Source: Marthasterias glacialis (lineage: Eukaryota; Echinodermata; Asteroidea; Forcipulatida; Asteriidae). From it: a stretch of DNA of 64,000 bases. Every line of letters begins with the position of its first letter. Positions within the stretch are counted from its first letter, which is position 1. Both the position numbers and the translations under genes were made by a program. Below the pieces are notes generated by a model. It had not been told where the DNA came from, did not search any database, and saw only the letters and a list, made by a program, of their open reading frames with translations. The stretch covers positions 42,257-106,256 of the forward strand of contig CAJVRT020000009.1 of assembly GCA_911728455.2 (NCBI GenBank). Reading direction: 5' to 3'. This document shows positions 20,515 through 32,644 of this stretch, piece by piece.

Positions 20515-22410
20515 CTGCAAAGTGTAGGGCTGGGGTCGGGGGAGGTTCCCTCTTGAGTTGGTAGAGCAAAAACGACTTTGAAATTTTGGACCAAAATTGA
20601 AAATCTCTCAAGGGGGGGGGGGGGGGTAACGGTGACTTTTTCGGTTTTTTGGCCCAAAAAAAAGGGCCCTAAAATCGTGGATATTTTCGAAACTAAGGCA
20701 GATCCGGACCTGCAAAGTGTAGGGCTGGGGTCGGGGGAGGTTCCCTCTTGAGTTGGTAGAGCAAAAACGACTTTGAAATTTTGGTCCAAACTTGAAAATC
20801 TCTCAAGGGGGGGTAACGGTGACTTTTTCGTTTTTTTGGCCCAAAAAGAAGGCCCTAAAATCGTGGATATTTTCCAAACTAAGGCAGATCCGGACCTGCA
20901 AAGTGTAGGGCTGGGGTCGGGGGAGGTTCCCTCCTGAGTTGGTAGAGCAAAAACGACTTTGAAATTTTGGTCCAAAATTGAAAATCTCTCAAGGGGGGGT
21001 AACGGTGACTTTTTCGGTTTTTTTGCCCAAAAAGAAGGGCCCTAAAATCGTGGATATTTTCCAAACTAAGGCAGATCCGGACCTGCAAAGTGTAGGGCTG
21101 GGGTCGGGGGAGGTTCACTCTTGAGTTGGTAGAGCAAAAACGACTTTGAAATTTTGGTCCAAAACTGAAAATCTCTCAAGGGGGGGTAACGGTGACTTTT
21201 TCGGTTTTTTGGCCCAAAAAGAAGGGCCCTAAAATCGTGGATATTTTCCAAACTAAGGCAGATCCGGACCTGCAAAGTGTAGGGCTGGGGTCGGGGGAGG
21301 TTCCCTCTTGAGTTGGTAGAGCAAAAACGACTTTGAAATTTTGGACCAAAATTGAAAATCTCTCAAGGGGGGGGGGGGGTAACGGTGACTTTTTCGGTTT
21401 TTTGGCCCAAAAAGAAGGGCCCTAAAATCGTGGATATTTTCCAAACTAAGGCAGATCCGGACCTGCAAAGTGTAGGGCTGGGGTCGGGGGAGGTTCCCTC
21501 TTGAGTTGGTAGAGCAAAAACGACTTTGAAATTTTGGTCCAAAATTGAAAATCTCCCAAGGGGGGGGGGGGGGGGTAACGGTGACTTTTTCGGTTTTTTG
21601 GCCCAAAAAGAAGGGCCCTAAAATCGTGGATATTTTCCAAACTAAGGCAGATCCGGACCTGCAAAGTGTAGGGCTGGGGTCGGGGGAGGTTCCCTCTTGA
21701 GTTGGTAGAGCAAAAACGACTTTGAAATTTTGGACCAAAATTGAAAATCTCTCAAGGGGGGGGGGGTAACGGTGACTTTTTCGGTTTTTTGGCCCAAAAA
21801 AAGGGCCCTAAAATCGTGGATATTTTCCAAACTAAGGCAGATCCGGACCTGCAAAGTGTAGGGCTGGGGTCGGGGGAGGTTCCCTCTTGAGTTGGTAGAG
21901 CAAAAACGACTTTGAAATTTTGGTCCAAAATTGAAAATCTCTCAAGGGGGGGTAACGGTGACTTTTTCGTTTTTTTGGCCCAAAAAGAAGGCCCTAAAAT
22001 CGTGGATATTTTCCAAACTAAGGCAGATCCGGACCTACAAAGTGTAGGGCTGGGGTCGGGGGAGGTTCCCTCTTGAGTTGGTAGAGCAAAAACGACTTTG
22101 AAATTTTGGTCCAAAATTGAAAATCTCTCAAGGGGGGGTAACGGTGACTTTTTCGTTTTTTTGGCCCAAAAAGAAGGGCCCTAAAATCGTGGATATTTTC
22201 CAAACTAAGGCAGATCCGGACCTGCAAAGTGTAGGGCTGGGGTCGGGGGAGGTTCCCTCTTGAGTTGGTAGAGCAAAAACGACTTTGAAATTTTGGTCCA
22301 AAATTGAAAATCTCTCAAGGGGGGGTAACGGTGACTTTTTCGGTTTTTTGGCCCAAAAAGAAGGGCCCTAAAATCGTGGATATTTTCCAAACTAAGGCAG
22401 ATCCGGACCT
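20515..22410 (+). repeat. Ten-unit segmental duplication in block C, copy 2
   Basis: Matching variants are CCAAACTTG (20791), CCCTCCTGAG (about 20934), GGTTCACTC (21116), CCAAAACTG (21165), CTCCCAAGG (21555), GGCCCAAAAAAAGGG (about 21794) and ACCTACAAAG (22037). The two-variant set CCAAAACTG then CTCCCAAGG appears a third time at 22491 and 22886, so part of it was copied again. Copy 2 keeps TAACGG after its G16, while copy 1 has lost the T after its G20. Confidence 0.85.
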
Positions 22411-22692
22411 GCAAAGTGTAGGGCTGGGGTCGGGGGAGGTTCCCTCTTGAGTTGGTAGAGCAAAAACGACTTTGAAATTTTGGTCCAAAACTGAAAATCT
22501 CTCAAGGGGGGGTAACGGTGACTTTTTCGGTTTTTTGGCCCAAAAAGAAGGGCCCTAAAATCGTGGATATTTTCCAAACTAAGGCAGATCCGGACCTGCA
22601 AAGTGTAGGGCTGGGGTCGGGGGAGGTTCCCTCTTGAGTTGGTAGAGCAAAAACGACTTTGAAATTTTGGACCAAAATTGAAAATCTCTCAA

Positions 22693-22710
22693 GGGGGGGG
22701 GGGGGGGGGG
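22693..22710 (+). repeat. Expanded poly-G tract, G18
   Basis: Lies in the partly triplicated segment marked by CCAAAACTG at 22491 and CTCCCAAGG at 22886. Confidence 0.85.
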
Positions 22711-25700
22711 TAACGGTGACTTTTTCGGTTTTTTGGCCCAAAAAGAAGGGCCCTAAAATCGTGGATATTTTCCAAACTAAGGCAGATCCGGACCTGCAAA
22801 GTGTAGGGCTGGGGTCGGGGGAGGTTCCCTCTTGAGTTGGTAGAGCAAAAACGACTTTGAAATTTTGGTCCAAAATTGAAAATCTCCCAAGGGGGGGGGG
22901 GGTAACGGTGACTTTTTCGGTTTTTTGGCCCAAAAAGAAGGGCCCTAAAATCGTGGATATTTTCCAAACTAAGGCAGATCCGGACCTGCAAAGTGTAGGG
23001 CTGGGGTCGGGGGAGGTTCCCTCTTGAGTTGGTAGAGCAAAAACGACTTTGAAATTTTGGACCAAAATTGAAAATCTCTCAAGGGGGGGTAACGGTGACT
23101 TTTTCGTTTTTTTGGCCCAAAAAGAAGGGCCCTAAAATCGTGGATATTTTCCAAACTAAGGCAGATCCGGACCTGCAAAGTGTAGGGCTGGGGTCGGGGG
23201 AGGTTCCCTCTTGAGTTGGTAGAGCAAAAACGACTTTGAAATTTTGGTCCAAAATTGAAAATCTCTCAAGGGGGGGTAACGGTGACTTTTTCGGTTTTTT
23301 GGCCCAAAAAGAAGGGCCCTAAAATCGTGGATATTTTCCAAACTAAGGCAGATCCGGACCTGCAAAGTGTAGGGCTGGGGTCGGGGGAGGTTCCCTCTTG
23401 AGTTGGTAGAGCAAAAACGACTTTGAAATTTTGGTCCAAAATTGAAAATCTCTCAAGGGGGGGTAACGGTGACTTTTTCGGTTTTTTGGCCCAAAAAGAA
23501 GGGCCCTAAAATCCTGGATATTTTCCAAACTAAGGCAGATCCGGACCTGCAAAGTGTAGGGCTGGGGTCGGGGGAGGTTCCCTCTTGAGTTGGTAGAGCA
23601 AAAACGACTTTGAAATTTTGGACCAAAATTGAAAATCTCTCAAGGGGGGGTAACGGTGACTTTTTCGGTTTTTTGGCCCAAAAAGAAGGGCCCTAAAATC
23701 GTGGATATTTTCCAAACTAAGGCAGATCCGGACCTGCAAAGTGTAGGGCTGGGGTCGGGGGAGGTTCCCTCTTGAGTTGGTAGAGCAAAAACGACTTTGA
23801 AATTTTGGACCAAAATTGAAAATCTCTCAAGGGGGGGGGGGGGGGTAACGGTGACTTTTTCGGTTTTTTGGCCCAAAAAAAAGGGCCCTAAAATCGTGGA
23901 TATTTTCCAAACTAAGGCAGATCCGGACCTGCAAAGTGTAGGGCTGGGGTCGGGGGAGGTTCCCTCTTGAGTTGGTAGAGCAAAAACGACTTTGAAATTT
24001 TGGTCCAAAATTGAAAATCTCTCAAGGGGGGGGGGTAACGGTGACTTTTTCGTTTTTTTGGCCCAAAAAGAAGGCCCTAAAATCGTGGATATTTTCCAAA
24101 CTAAGGCAGATCCGGACCTGCAAAGTGTAGGGCTGGGGTCGGGGGAGGTTCCCTCTTGAGTTGGTAGAGCAAAAACGACTTTGAAATTTTGGACCAAAAT
24201 TGAAAATCTCTCAAGGGGGGGGGGGGGGTAACGGTGACTTTTTCGGTTTTTTGGCCCAAAAAAAAGGGCCCTAAAATCGTGGATATTTTCCAAACTAAGG
24301 CAGATCCGGACCTGCAAAGTGTAGGGCTGGGGTCGGGGGAGGTTCCCTCTTGAGTTGGTAGAGCAAAAACGACTTTGAAATTTTGGTCCAAAATTGAAAA
24401 TCTCTCAAGGGGGGGGGGGTAACGGTGACTTTTTCGTTTTTTTGGCCCAAAAAGAAGGCCCTAAAATCGTGGATATTTTCCAAACTAAGGCAGATCCGGA
24501 CCTGCAAAGTGTAGGGCTGGGGTCGGGGGAGGTTCCCTCTTGAGTTGGTAGAGCAAAAACGACTTCGAAATTTTGGTCCAAAATTGAAAATCTCTCAAGG
24601 GGGGGTAACGGTGACTTTTTCGGTTTTTTGGCCCAAAAAGAAGGGCCCTAAAATCCTGGATATTTTCCAAACTAAGGCAGATCCGGACCTGCAAAGTGTA
24701 GGGCTGGGGTCGGGGGAGGTTCCCTCTTGAGTTGGTAGAGCAAAAACGACTTTGAAATTTTGGTCCAAAATTGAAAATCTCTCAAGGGGGGGTAACGGTG
24801 ACTTTTTCGGTTTTTTGGCCCCAAAAGAAGGGCCCTAAAATCGTGGATATTTTCCAAACTAAGGCAGATCCGGACCTGCAAAGTGTAGGGCTGGGGTCGG
24901 GGGAGGTTCCCTCTTGAGTTGGTAGAGCAAAAACGACTTTGAAATTTTGGTCCAAAATTGAAAATCTCTCAAGGGGGGGTAACGGTGACTTTTTCGGTTT
25001 TTTGGCCCAAAAAGAAGGGCCCTAAAATCCTGGATATTTTCCAAACTAAAGCAGATCCGGACCTGCAAAGTGTAGGGCTGGGGTCGGGGGAGGTTCCCTC
25101 TTGAGTTGGTAGAGCAAAAACGACTTTGAAATTTTGGTCCAAAATTGAAAATCTCTCAAGGGGGGGGGGGTAACGGTGACTTTTTCGTTTTTTTGGCCCA
25201 AAAAGAAGGCCCTAAAATCGTGGATATTTTCCAAACTAAGGCAGATCCGGACCTACAAAGTGTAGGGCTGGGGTCGGGGGAGGTTCCCTCTTGAGTTGGT
25301 AGAGCAAAAACGACTTTGAAATTTTGGTCCAAAATTGAAAATCTCTCAAGGGGGGGTAACGGTGACTTTTTCGTTTTTTTGGCCCAAAAAGAAGGGCCCT
25401 AAAATCGTGGATATTTTCCAAACTAAGGCAGATCCGGACCTGCAAAGTGTAGGGCTGGGGTCGGGGGAGGTTCCCTCTTGAGTTGGTAGAGCAAAAACGA
25501 CTTTGAAATTTTGGTCCAAAATTGAAAATCTCTCAAGGGGGGTAACGGTGACTTTTTCGGTTTTTTGCCCAAAAAGAAGGGCCCTAAAATCGTGGATATT
25601 TTCCAAACTAAGGCAGATCCGGACCTGCAAAGTGTAGGGCTGGGGTCGGGGGAGGTTCCCTCTTGAGTTGGTAGAGCAAAAACGACTTTGAAATTTTGGA

Positions 25701-25894
25701 CCAAAATTGAAAATCTCTCAAGGGGGGGTAACGGTGACTTTTTCGGTTTTTTGGCCCAAAAAAAAGGGCCCTAAAATCGTGGATATTTTCCAAACTAAGG
25801 CAGATCCGGACCTGCAAAGTGTAGGGCTGGGGTCGGGGGAGGTTCCCTCTTGAGTTGGTAGAGCAAAAACGACTTTGAAATTTTGATCCAAAAT

Positions 25895-27645
25895 TGAAAA
25901 TCTCTCAAGGGGGGGTAACGGTGACTTTTTCGGTTTTTTGGCCCATTTAGAAGGGCCCTAAAATCCGGGATATTTTACAAACTAAGGCAGATCCGGACCT
26001 GCAAAGTGTAGGGCTGGGGTCGGGGGAGGTTCCCTCTTGAGTTGGTAGAGCAAAAACGACTTTGAAATTTTGGTCCAAAATTGAAAATCTCTCAAGGGGG
26101 GGTAACGGTGACTTTTTCGGTTTTTTGGCCCAAAAAGAAGGGCCCTAAAATCGTGGATATTTTCCAAACTAAAGCAGATCCGGACCTGCAAAGTGTAGGG
26201 CTGGGGTCGGGGGAGGTTCCCTCTTGAGTTGGTAGAGCAAAAACGACTTTGAAATTTTGGTCCAAAATTGAAAATCTCTCAAGGGGGGGTAACGGTGACT
26301 TTTTCGGTTTTTTGGCCCAAAAAGAAGGGCCCTAAAATCCTGGATATTTTCCAAACTAAGGCAGATCCGGACCTGCAAACTGTAGGGCTGGGGTCGGGGG
26401 AGGTTCCCTCTTGAGTTGGTAGAGCAAAAACGACTTTGAAATTTTGGTCCAAAATTGAAAATCTCTCAAGGGGGGGTAACGGTGACTTTTTCGGTTTTTT
26501 GGCCCAAAAAGAAGGGCCCTAAAATCCTGGATATTTTCCAAACTAAGGCAGATCCGGACCTGCAAAGTGTAGGGCTGGGGTCGGGGGAGGTTCCCTCTTG
26601 AGTTGGTAGAGCAAAAACAACTTTGAATTTTTGGTCCAAAGTTGAAAATCTCTCAAGGGGGGGTAACGGTGACTTTTTCGGTTTTTTGGCCCATTTAGAA
26701 GGGCCCTAAAATCCGGGATATTTTACAAACTAAGGCAGATCCGGACCTGCAAAGTGTAGGGCTGGGGTCGGGGGAGGTTCCCTCTTGAGTTGGTAGAGCA
26801 AAAACGACTTTGAAATTTTGGTCCTAAATTGAAAATCTCTCAAGGGGGGGTAACGGTGACTTTTTCGGTTTTTTGGCCCAAAAAGAAGGGCCCTAAAATC
26901 GTGGATATTTTCCAAACTAAAGCAGATCCGGACCTGCAAAGTGTAGGGCTGGGGTCGGGGGAGGTTCCCTCTTGAGTTGGTAGAGCAAAAACGACTTTGA
27001 AATTTTGGTACAAAATTGAAAATCTCTCAAGGGGGGGTAACGGTGACTTTTTCGGTTTTTTGGCCCATTTAGAAGGGCCCTAAAATCGTGGATATTTTCC
27101 AAACTAAGGCAGATCCGGACCTGCAAAGTGTAGGGCTGGGGTCGGGGGAGGTTCCCTCTTGAGTTGGTAGAGCAAAAACGACTTTGAAATTTTGGTCCAA
27201 AATTGAAAATCTCTCAAGAGGGGGTAACGGTGACTTTTTCGGTTTTTTGGCCCATTTAGAAGGGCCCTAAAATCCTGGATATTTTCCAAACTAAGGCAGA
27301 TCCGGACCTGCAAAGTGTAGGGCTGGGGTCGGGGGAGGTTCCCTCTTGAGTTGGTAGAGCAAAAACAACTTTGAATTTTTGGTCCAAAATTGAAAATCTC
27401 TAAAGGGGGGGTAACGGTGACTTTTTCGGTTTTTTGGCCCAAAAAGAAGGGCCCTAAAATCGTGGATATTTTCCAAACTAAGGCAGATCCGGACCTGCAA
27501 AGTGTAGGGCTGGGGTCGGGGGAGGTTCCCTCTTGAGTTGGTAGAGCAAAAACGACTTTGAAATTTTGGTCCAAAATTGAAAATCTCTCAAGGGGGGGTA
27601 ACGGTGACTTTTTCGGTTTTTTGGCCCATTTAGAAGGGCCCTAAA
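25895..27645 (+). repeat. 1.75-kb higher-order unit, copy 1
   Basis: This segment shares its rare variants in the same order with 29073-30823 at an offset of 3178 bp: CCGGGATATTTTAC at 25965, GCAAACTGTAGG near 26374, AACAACTTTGAATTTTT with CCAAAGTTG near 26614, GGTCCTAAATTG near 26821, GGTACAAAATTG near 27007, CAAGAGGGGG (A at 27219), and CTCTAAAGG near 27400. The copies part on the left at 25884 (TTTTGATCC only here) and on the right near 27650 (CCTGG here, CGTGG in copy 2). Confidence 0.88.
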
Positions 27646-30600
27646 ATCCTGGATATTTTCCAAACTAAGGCAGATCCGGACCTGCAAAGTGTAGGGCTGG
27701 GGTCGGGGGAGGTTCCCTCTTGAGTTGGTAGAGCAAAAACGACTTTGAAATTTTGGTCCAAAATTGAAAATCTCTCAAGGGGGGGTAACGGTGACTTTTT
27801 CGGTTTTTTGGCCCAAAAAGAAGGGCCCTAAAATCGTGGATATTTTCCAAACTAAGGCAGATCCGGACCTGCAAAGTGTAGGGCTGGGGTCGGGGGAGGT
27901 TCCCTCTTGAGTTGGTAGAGCAAAAACGACTTTGAAATTTTGGTCCAAAATTGAAAATCTCTCAAGGGGGGGTAACGGTGACTTTTTCGGTTTTTTGGCC
28001 CAAAAAGAAGGGCCCTAAAATCCTGGATATTTTCCAAACTAAGGCAGATCCGGACCTGCAAAGTGTAGGGCTGGGGTCGGGGGAGGTTCCCTCTTGAGTT
28101 GGTAGAGCAAAAACGACTTTGAAATTTTGGTCCAAAATTGAAAATCTCTCAAGGGGGGGTAACGGTGACTTTTTCGGTTTTTTGGCCCAAAAAGAAGGGC
28201 CCTAAAATCCTGGATATTTTCCAAACTAAGGCAGATCCGGACCTGCAAAGTGTAGGGCTGGGGTCGGGGGAGGTTCCCTCTTGAGTTGGTAGAGCAAAAA
28301 CGACTTTGAAATTTTGGTCCAAAGTTGAAAATCTCTCAAGGGGGGGTAACGGTGACTTTTTCGGTTTTTTGGCCCATTTAGAAGGGCCCTAAAATCCGGG
28401 ATATTTTACAAACTAAGGCAGATCCGGACCTGCAAAGTGTAGGGCTGGGGTCGGGGGAGGTTCCCTCTTGAGTTGGTAGAGCAAAAACGACTTTGAAATT
28501 TTGGTCCAAAATTGAAAATCTCTCAAGGGGGGGTAACGGTGACTTTTTCGGTTTTTTGGCCAAAAAAGAAGGGCCCTAAAATCGTGGATATCTTCCAAAC
28601 TAAGGCAGATCCGGACCTGCAAATTGTAGGGCTGGGGTCGGGGAGGTTCCCTCTTGAGTTGGTAGAGCAAAAACGACTTTGAAATTTTGGTCCAAAATTG
28701 AAAATCTCTCAAGGGGGGGTAACGGTGACTTTTTCGGTTTTTTGGCCCAAAAAGAAGGGCCCTAAAATCGTGGATATTTTCCAAACTAAGGCAGATCCAG
28801 ACCTGCAAAGTGTAGGGCTGGGGTCGGGGGAGGTTCCCTCTTGAGTTGGTAGAGCAAAAACGACTTTGAAATTTTGGTCCAAAATTGAAAATCTCTCAAC
28901 GGGGGGTAACGGTGACTTTTTCAGTTTTTTGGCCCCTTTAGAAGGGCCCTAAAATCGTGGATATTTTCCAAACTAAGGCAGATCCGGACCTGCAAAGTGT
29001 AGGGCTGGGGTCGGGGGAGGTTCCCTCTTGAGTTGGTAGAGCAAAAACGACTTTGAAATTTTGGTCCAAAATTGAAAATCTCTCAAGGGGGGGTAACGGT
29101 GACTTTTTCGGTTTTTTGGCCCATTTAGAAGGGCCCTAAAATCCGGGATATTTTACAAACTAAGGCAGATCCGGACCTGCAAAGTGTAGGGCTGGGGTCG
29201 GGGGAGGTTCCCTCTTGAGTTGGTAGAGCAAAAACGACTTTGAAATTTTGGTCCAAAATTGAAAATCTCTCAAGGGGGGGTAACGGTGACTTTTTCGGTT
29301 TTTTGGCCCAAAAAGAAGGGCCCTAAAATCGTGGATATTTTCCAAACTAAAGCAGATCCGGACCTGCAAAGTGTAGGGCTGGGGTCGGGGGAGGTTCCCT
29401 CTTGAGTTGGTAGAGCAAAAACGACTTTGAAATTTTGGTCCAAAATTGAAAATCTCTCAAGGGGGGGTAACGGTGACTTTTTCGGTTTTTTGGCCCAAAA
29501 AGAAGGGCCCTAAAATCCTGGATATTTTCCAAACTAAGGCAGATCCGGACCTGCAAACTGTAGGGCTGGGGTCGGGGGAGGTTCCCTCTTGAGTTGGTAG
29601 AGCAAAAACGACTTTGAAATTTTGGTCCAAAATTGAAAATCTCTCAAGGGGGGGTAACGGTGACTTTTTCGGTTTTTTGGCCCAAAAAGAAGGGCCCTAA
29701 AATCCTGGATATTTTCCAAACTAAGGCAGATCCGGACCTGCAAAGTGTAGGGCTGGGGTCGGGGGAGGTTCCCTCTTGAGTTGGTAGAGCAAAAACAACT
29801 TTGAATTTTTGGTCCAAAGTTGAAAATCTCTCAAGGGGGGGTAACGGTGACTTTTTCGGTTTTTTGGCCCATTTAGAAGGGCCCTAAAATCCGGGATATT
29901 TTACAAACTAAGGCAGATCCGGACCTGCAAAGTGTAGGGCTGGGGTCGGGGGAGGTTCCCTCTTGAGTTGGTAGAGCAAAAACGACTTTGAAATTTTGGT
30001 CCTAAATTGAAAATCTCTCAAGGGGGGGTAACGGTGACTTTTTCGGTTTTTTGGCCCAAAAAGAAGGGCCCTAAAATCGTGGATATTTTCCAAACTAAAG
30101 CAGATCCGGACCTGCAAAGTGTAGGGCTGGGGTCGGGGGAGGTTCCCTCTTGAGTTGGTAGAGCAAAAACGACTTTGAAATTTTGGTACAAAATTGAAAA
30201 TCTCTCAAGGGGGGGTAACGGTGACTTTTTCGGTTTTTTGGCCCATTTAGAAGGGCCCTAAAATCGTGGATATTTTCCAAACTAAGGCAGATCCGGACCT
30301 GCAAAGTGTAGGGCTGGGGTCGGGGGAGGTTCCCTCTTGAGTTGGTAGAGCAAAAACGACTTTGAAATTTTGGTCCAAAATTGAAAATCTCTCAAGAGGG
30401 GGTAACGGTGACTTTTTCGGTTTTTTGGCCCATTTAGAAGGGCCCTAAAATCCTGGATATTTTCCAAACTAAGGCAGATCCGGACCTGCAAAGTGTAGGG
30501 CTGGGGTCGGGGGAGGTTCCCTCTTGAGTTGGTAGAGCAAAAACAACTTTGAATTTTTGGTCCAAAATTGAAAATCTCTAAAGGGGGGGTAACGGTGACT

Positions 30601-30823
30601 TTTTCGGTTTTTTGGCCCAAAAAGAAGGGCCCTAAAATCGTGGATATTTTCCAAACTAAGGCAGATCCGGACCTGCAAAGTGTAGGGCTGGGGTCGGGGG
30701 AGGTTCCCTCTTGAGTTGGTAGAGCAAAAACGACTTTGAAATTTTGGTCCAAAATTGAAAATCTCTCAAGGGGGGGTAACGGTGACTTTTTCGGTTTTTT
30801 GGCCCATTTAGAAGGGCCCTAAA
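27410..30823 (+). repeat. 5234-bp-offset duplication, copy 1
   Basis: Ordered variants here recur at +5234 bp (28 units minus two bases): CCGGG at 28397, GATATCTTCC at 28590, GCAAATTGTAGG near 28622, the short GTCGGGGAGG near 28638, CCAGACC at 28797, CAACGGGGGG near 28898, and TTTTTCAGTTTTTTGG with CCCCTTTAG near 28920. It overlaps the 1.75-kb copy 2, so the duplications are nested. The left edge is uncertain because loop and unit-end variants still match further left while G-tract variants do not. Confidence 0.82.
29073..30823 (+). repeat. 1.75-kb higher-order unit, copy 2
   Basis: The same ordered variants as copy 1 occur at +3178 bp: CCGGG at 29143, GCAAACTG near 29552, the CAACTTTGAATTTTT pair near 29795 and 30545, and the GAGGGGG tract (A at 30397). 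The offset is one base under 17 units; a single G lost from the GTCGGGGG run near 28640 accounts for it. A third copy lies 5234-5235 bp further on. Confidence 0.88.
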
Positions 30824-32644
30824 ATCGTGGATATTTTCCAAACTAAGGCAGATCCGGACCTGCAAAATGTAGGGCTGGGGTCGGGGAGGTTCCCTCTTGA
30901 GTTGGTAGAGCAAAAACGACTTTGAAATTTTGGTCCAAAATTGAAAATCTCTCAAGGGGGGGTAACGGTGACTTTTTCGGTTTTTTGGCCCAAAAAGAAG
31001 GGCCCTAAAATCGTGGATATTTTCCAAACTAAGGCAGATCCAGACCTGCAAAGTGTAGGGCTGGGGTCGGGGGAGGTTCCCTCTTGAGTTGGTAGAGCAA
31101 AAACGACTTTGAAATTTTGGTCCAAAATTGAAAATCTCTCAACGGGGGGTAACGGTGACTTTTTCGGTTTTTTGGCCCAAAAAGAAGGGCCCTAAAATCC
31201 TGGATATTTTCCAAACTAAGTCAGATCCAGACCTGCAAAGTGTAGGGCTGGGGTCGGGGGAGGTTCCCTCTTGAGTTGGTAGAGCAAAAACGACTTTGAA
31301 ATTTTGGTCCAAAATTGAAAATCTCTCAAGGGGGGGTAACGGTGACTTTTTCGGTTTTTTGGCCCATTTAGAAGGGCCCTAAAATCGTGGATATTTTCCA
31401 AACTAAGGCAGATCCGGACCTGCAAAGTGTAGGGCTGGGGTCGGGGGAGGTTCCCTCTTGAGTTGGTAGAGCAAAAACGACTTTGAAATTTTGGTCCAAA
31501 ATTGAAAATCTCTCAAGGGGGGGTAACGGTGACTTTTTCGGTTTTTTGGCCCAAAAAGAAGGGTCCTAAAATCGTGGATATTTTCCAAACTAAGGCAGAT
31601 CCAGACCTGCAAAGTGTAGGGCTGGGGTCGGGGGAGGTTCCCTCTTGAGTTGGTAGAGCAAAAACGACTTTGAAATTTTGGTCCAAAATTGAAAATCTCT
31701 CAAGGGGGGGTAACGGTGACTTTTTCAGTTTTTTGGCCAAAAAAGAAGGGCCCTAAAATCGTGGATATTTTCCAACCTAAGGCAGATCCGGACCTGCAAA
31801 GTGTAGGGCTGGGGTCGGGGGAGGTTCCCTCTTGAGTTGGTAGAGCAAAAACGACTTTGAAATTTTGGTCCAAAATTGAAAATCTCTCAAGGGGGGGTAA
31901 CGGTGACTTTTTCGTTTTTTTGGCCCAAAAAGAAGGGCCCTAAAATCGTGGATATTTTCCAAACTAAGGCAGATCCGGACCTGCAAAGTGTAGGGCTGGG
32001 GTCGGGGGAGGTTCCCTCTTGAGTTGGTAGAGCAAAAACGACTTTGAAATTTTGGTCCAAAATTAAAAATCTCTCAAGGGGGGGTAACGGTGACTTTTTC
32101 GGTTTTTTGGCCCATTTAGAAGGGCCCTAAAATCGTGGATATTTTCCAAACTAAGACAGATCCGGACCTGCAAAGTGTAGGGCTGGGGTCGGGGGAGGTT
32201 CCCTCTTGAGTTGGTAGAGCAAAAACGACTTTGAAATTTTGGTCCAAAATTGAAAATCTCTCAAGGGGGGGTAACGGTGACTTTTTCGGCTTTTTGGCCC
32301 ATTTAGAAGGGCCCTAAAATCGTGGATATTTTCCAAACTAAGGCAGATCCAGACCTGCAAAGTGTAGGGCTGGGGTCGGGGGAGGTTCCCTCTTGAGTTG
32401 GTAGAGCAAAAACGACTTTGAAATTTTGGTCCAAAATTGAAAATCTCTCAAGGGGGGGTAACGGTGACTTTTTCGGTTTTTTGGCCCATTTAGAAGGGCC
32501 CTAAAATCCTGGATATTTTCCAAACTAAGGCAGATCCGGACCTGCAAAGTGTAGGGCTGGGGTCGGGGGAGGTTCCCTCTTGAGTTGGTAGAGCAAAAAC
32601 GACTTTGAAATTTTGGTCCAAAATTGAAAATCTCTCAAGGGGGG

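Larger units (their letters stand above)
9501..25720 (+). repeat. Block C: A-centred palindrome subfamily
   Basis: Most units end CGTGG. About 22 units carry TTTTGGACCAAAA; these often also have an expanded G tract and a loop of A8 (GGCCC-A8-GGGCC), so the three variants travel together. Another linked set is CGTTTTTTTGG with the one-G-short GAAGGCCCT, often followed by ACCTACAAAG (A at 12157, 13492, 14997, 18427, 22037, 25255). Expanded tracts not listed separately include G16 at 9591, G17 at 10162, 11865, 13194 and 13391, G15 at 14148, G13 at 15465, 15845 and 16411, G15 at 16998 and 18142, G16 at 20416 and 21560, and G15 at 20612 and 23831. Several segmental duplications lie inside. Confidence 0.85.
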
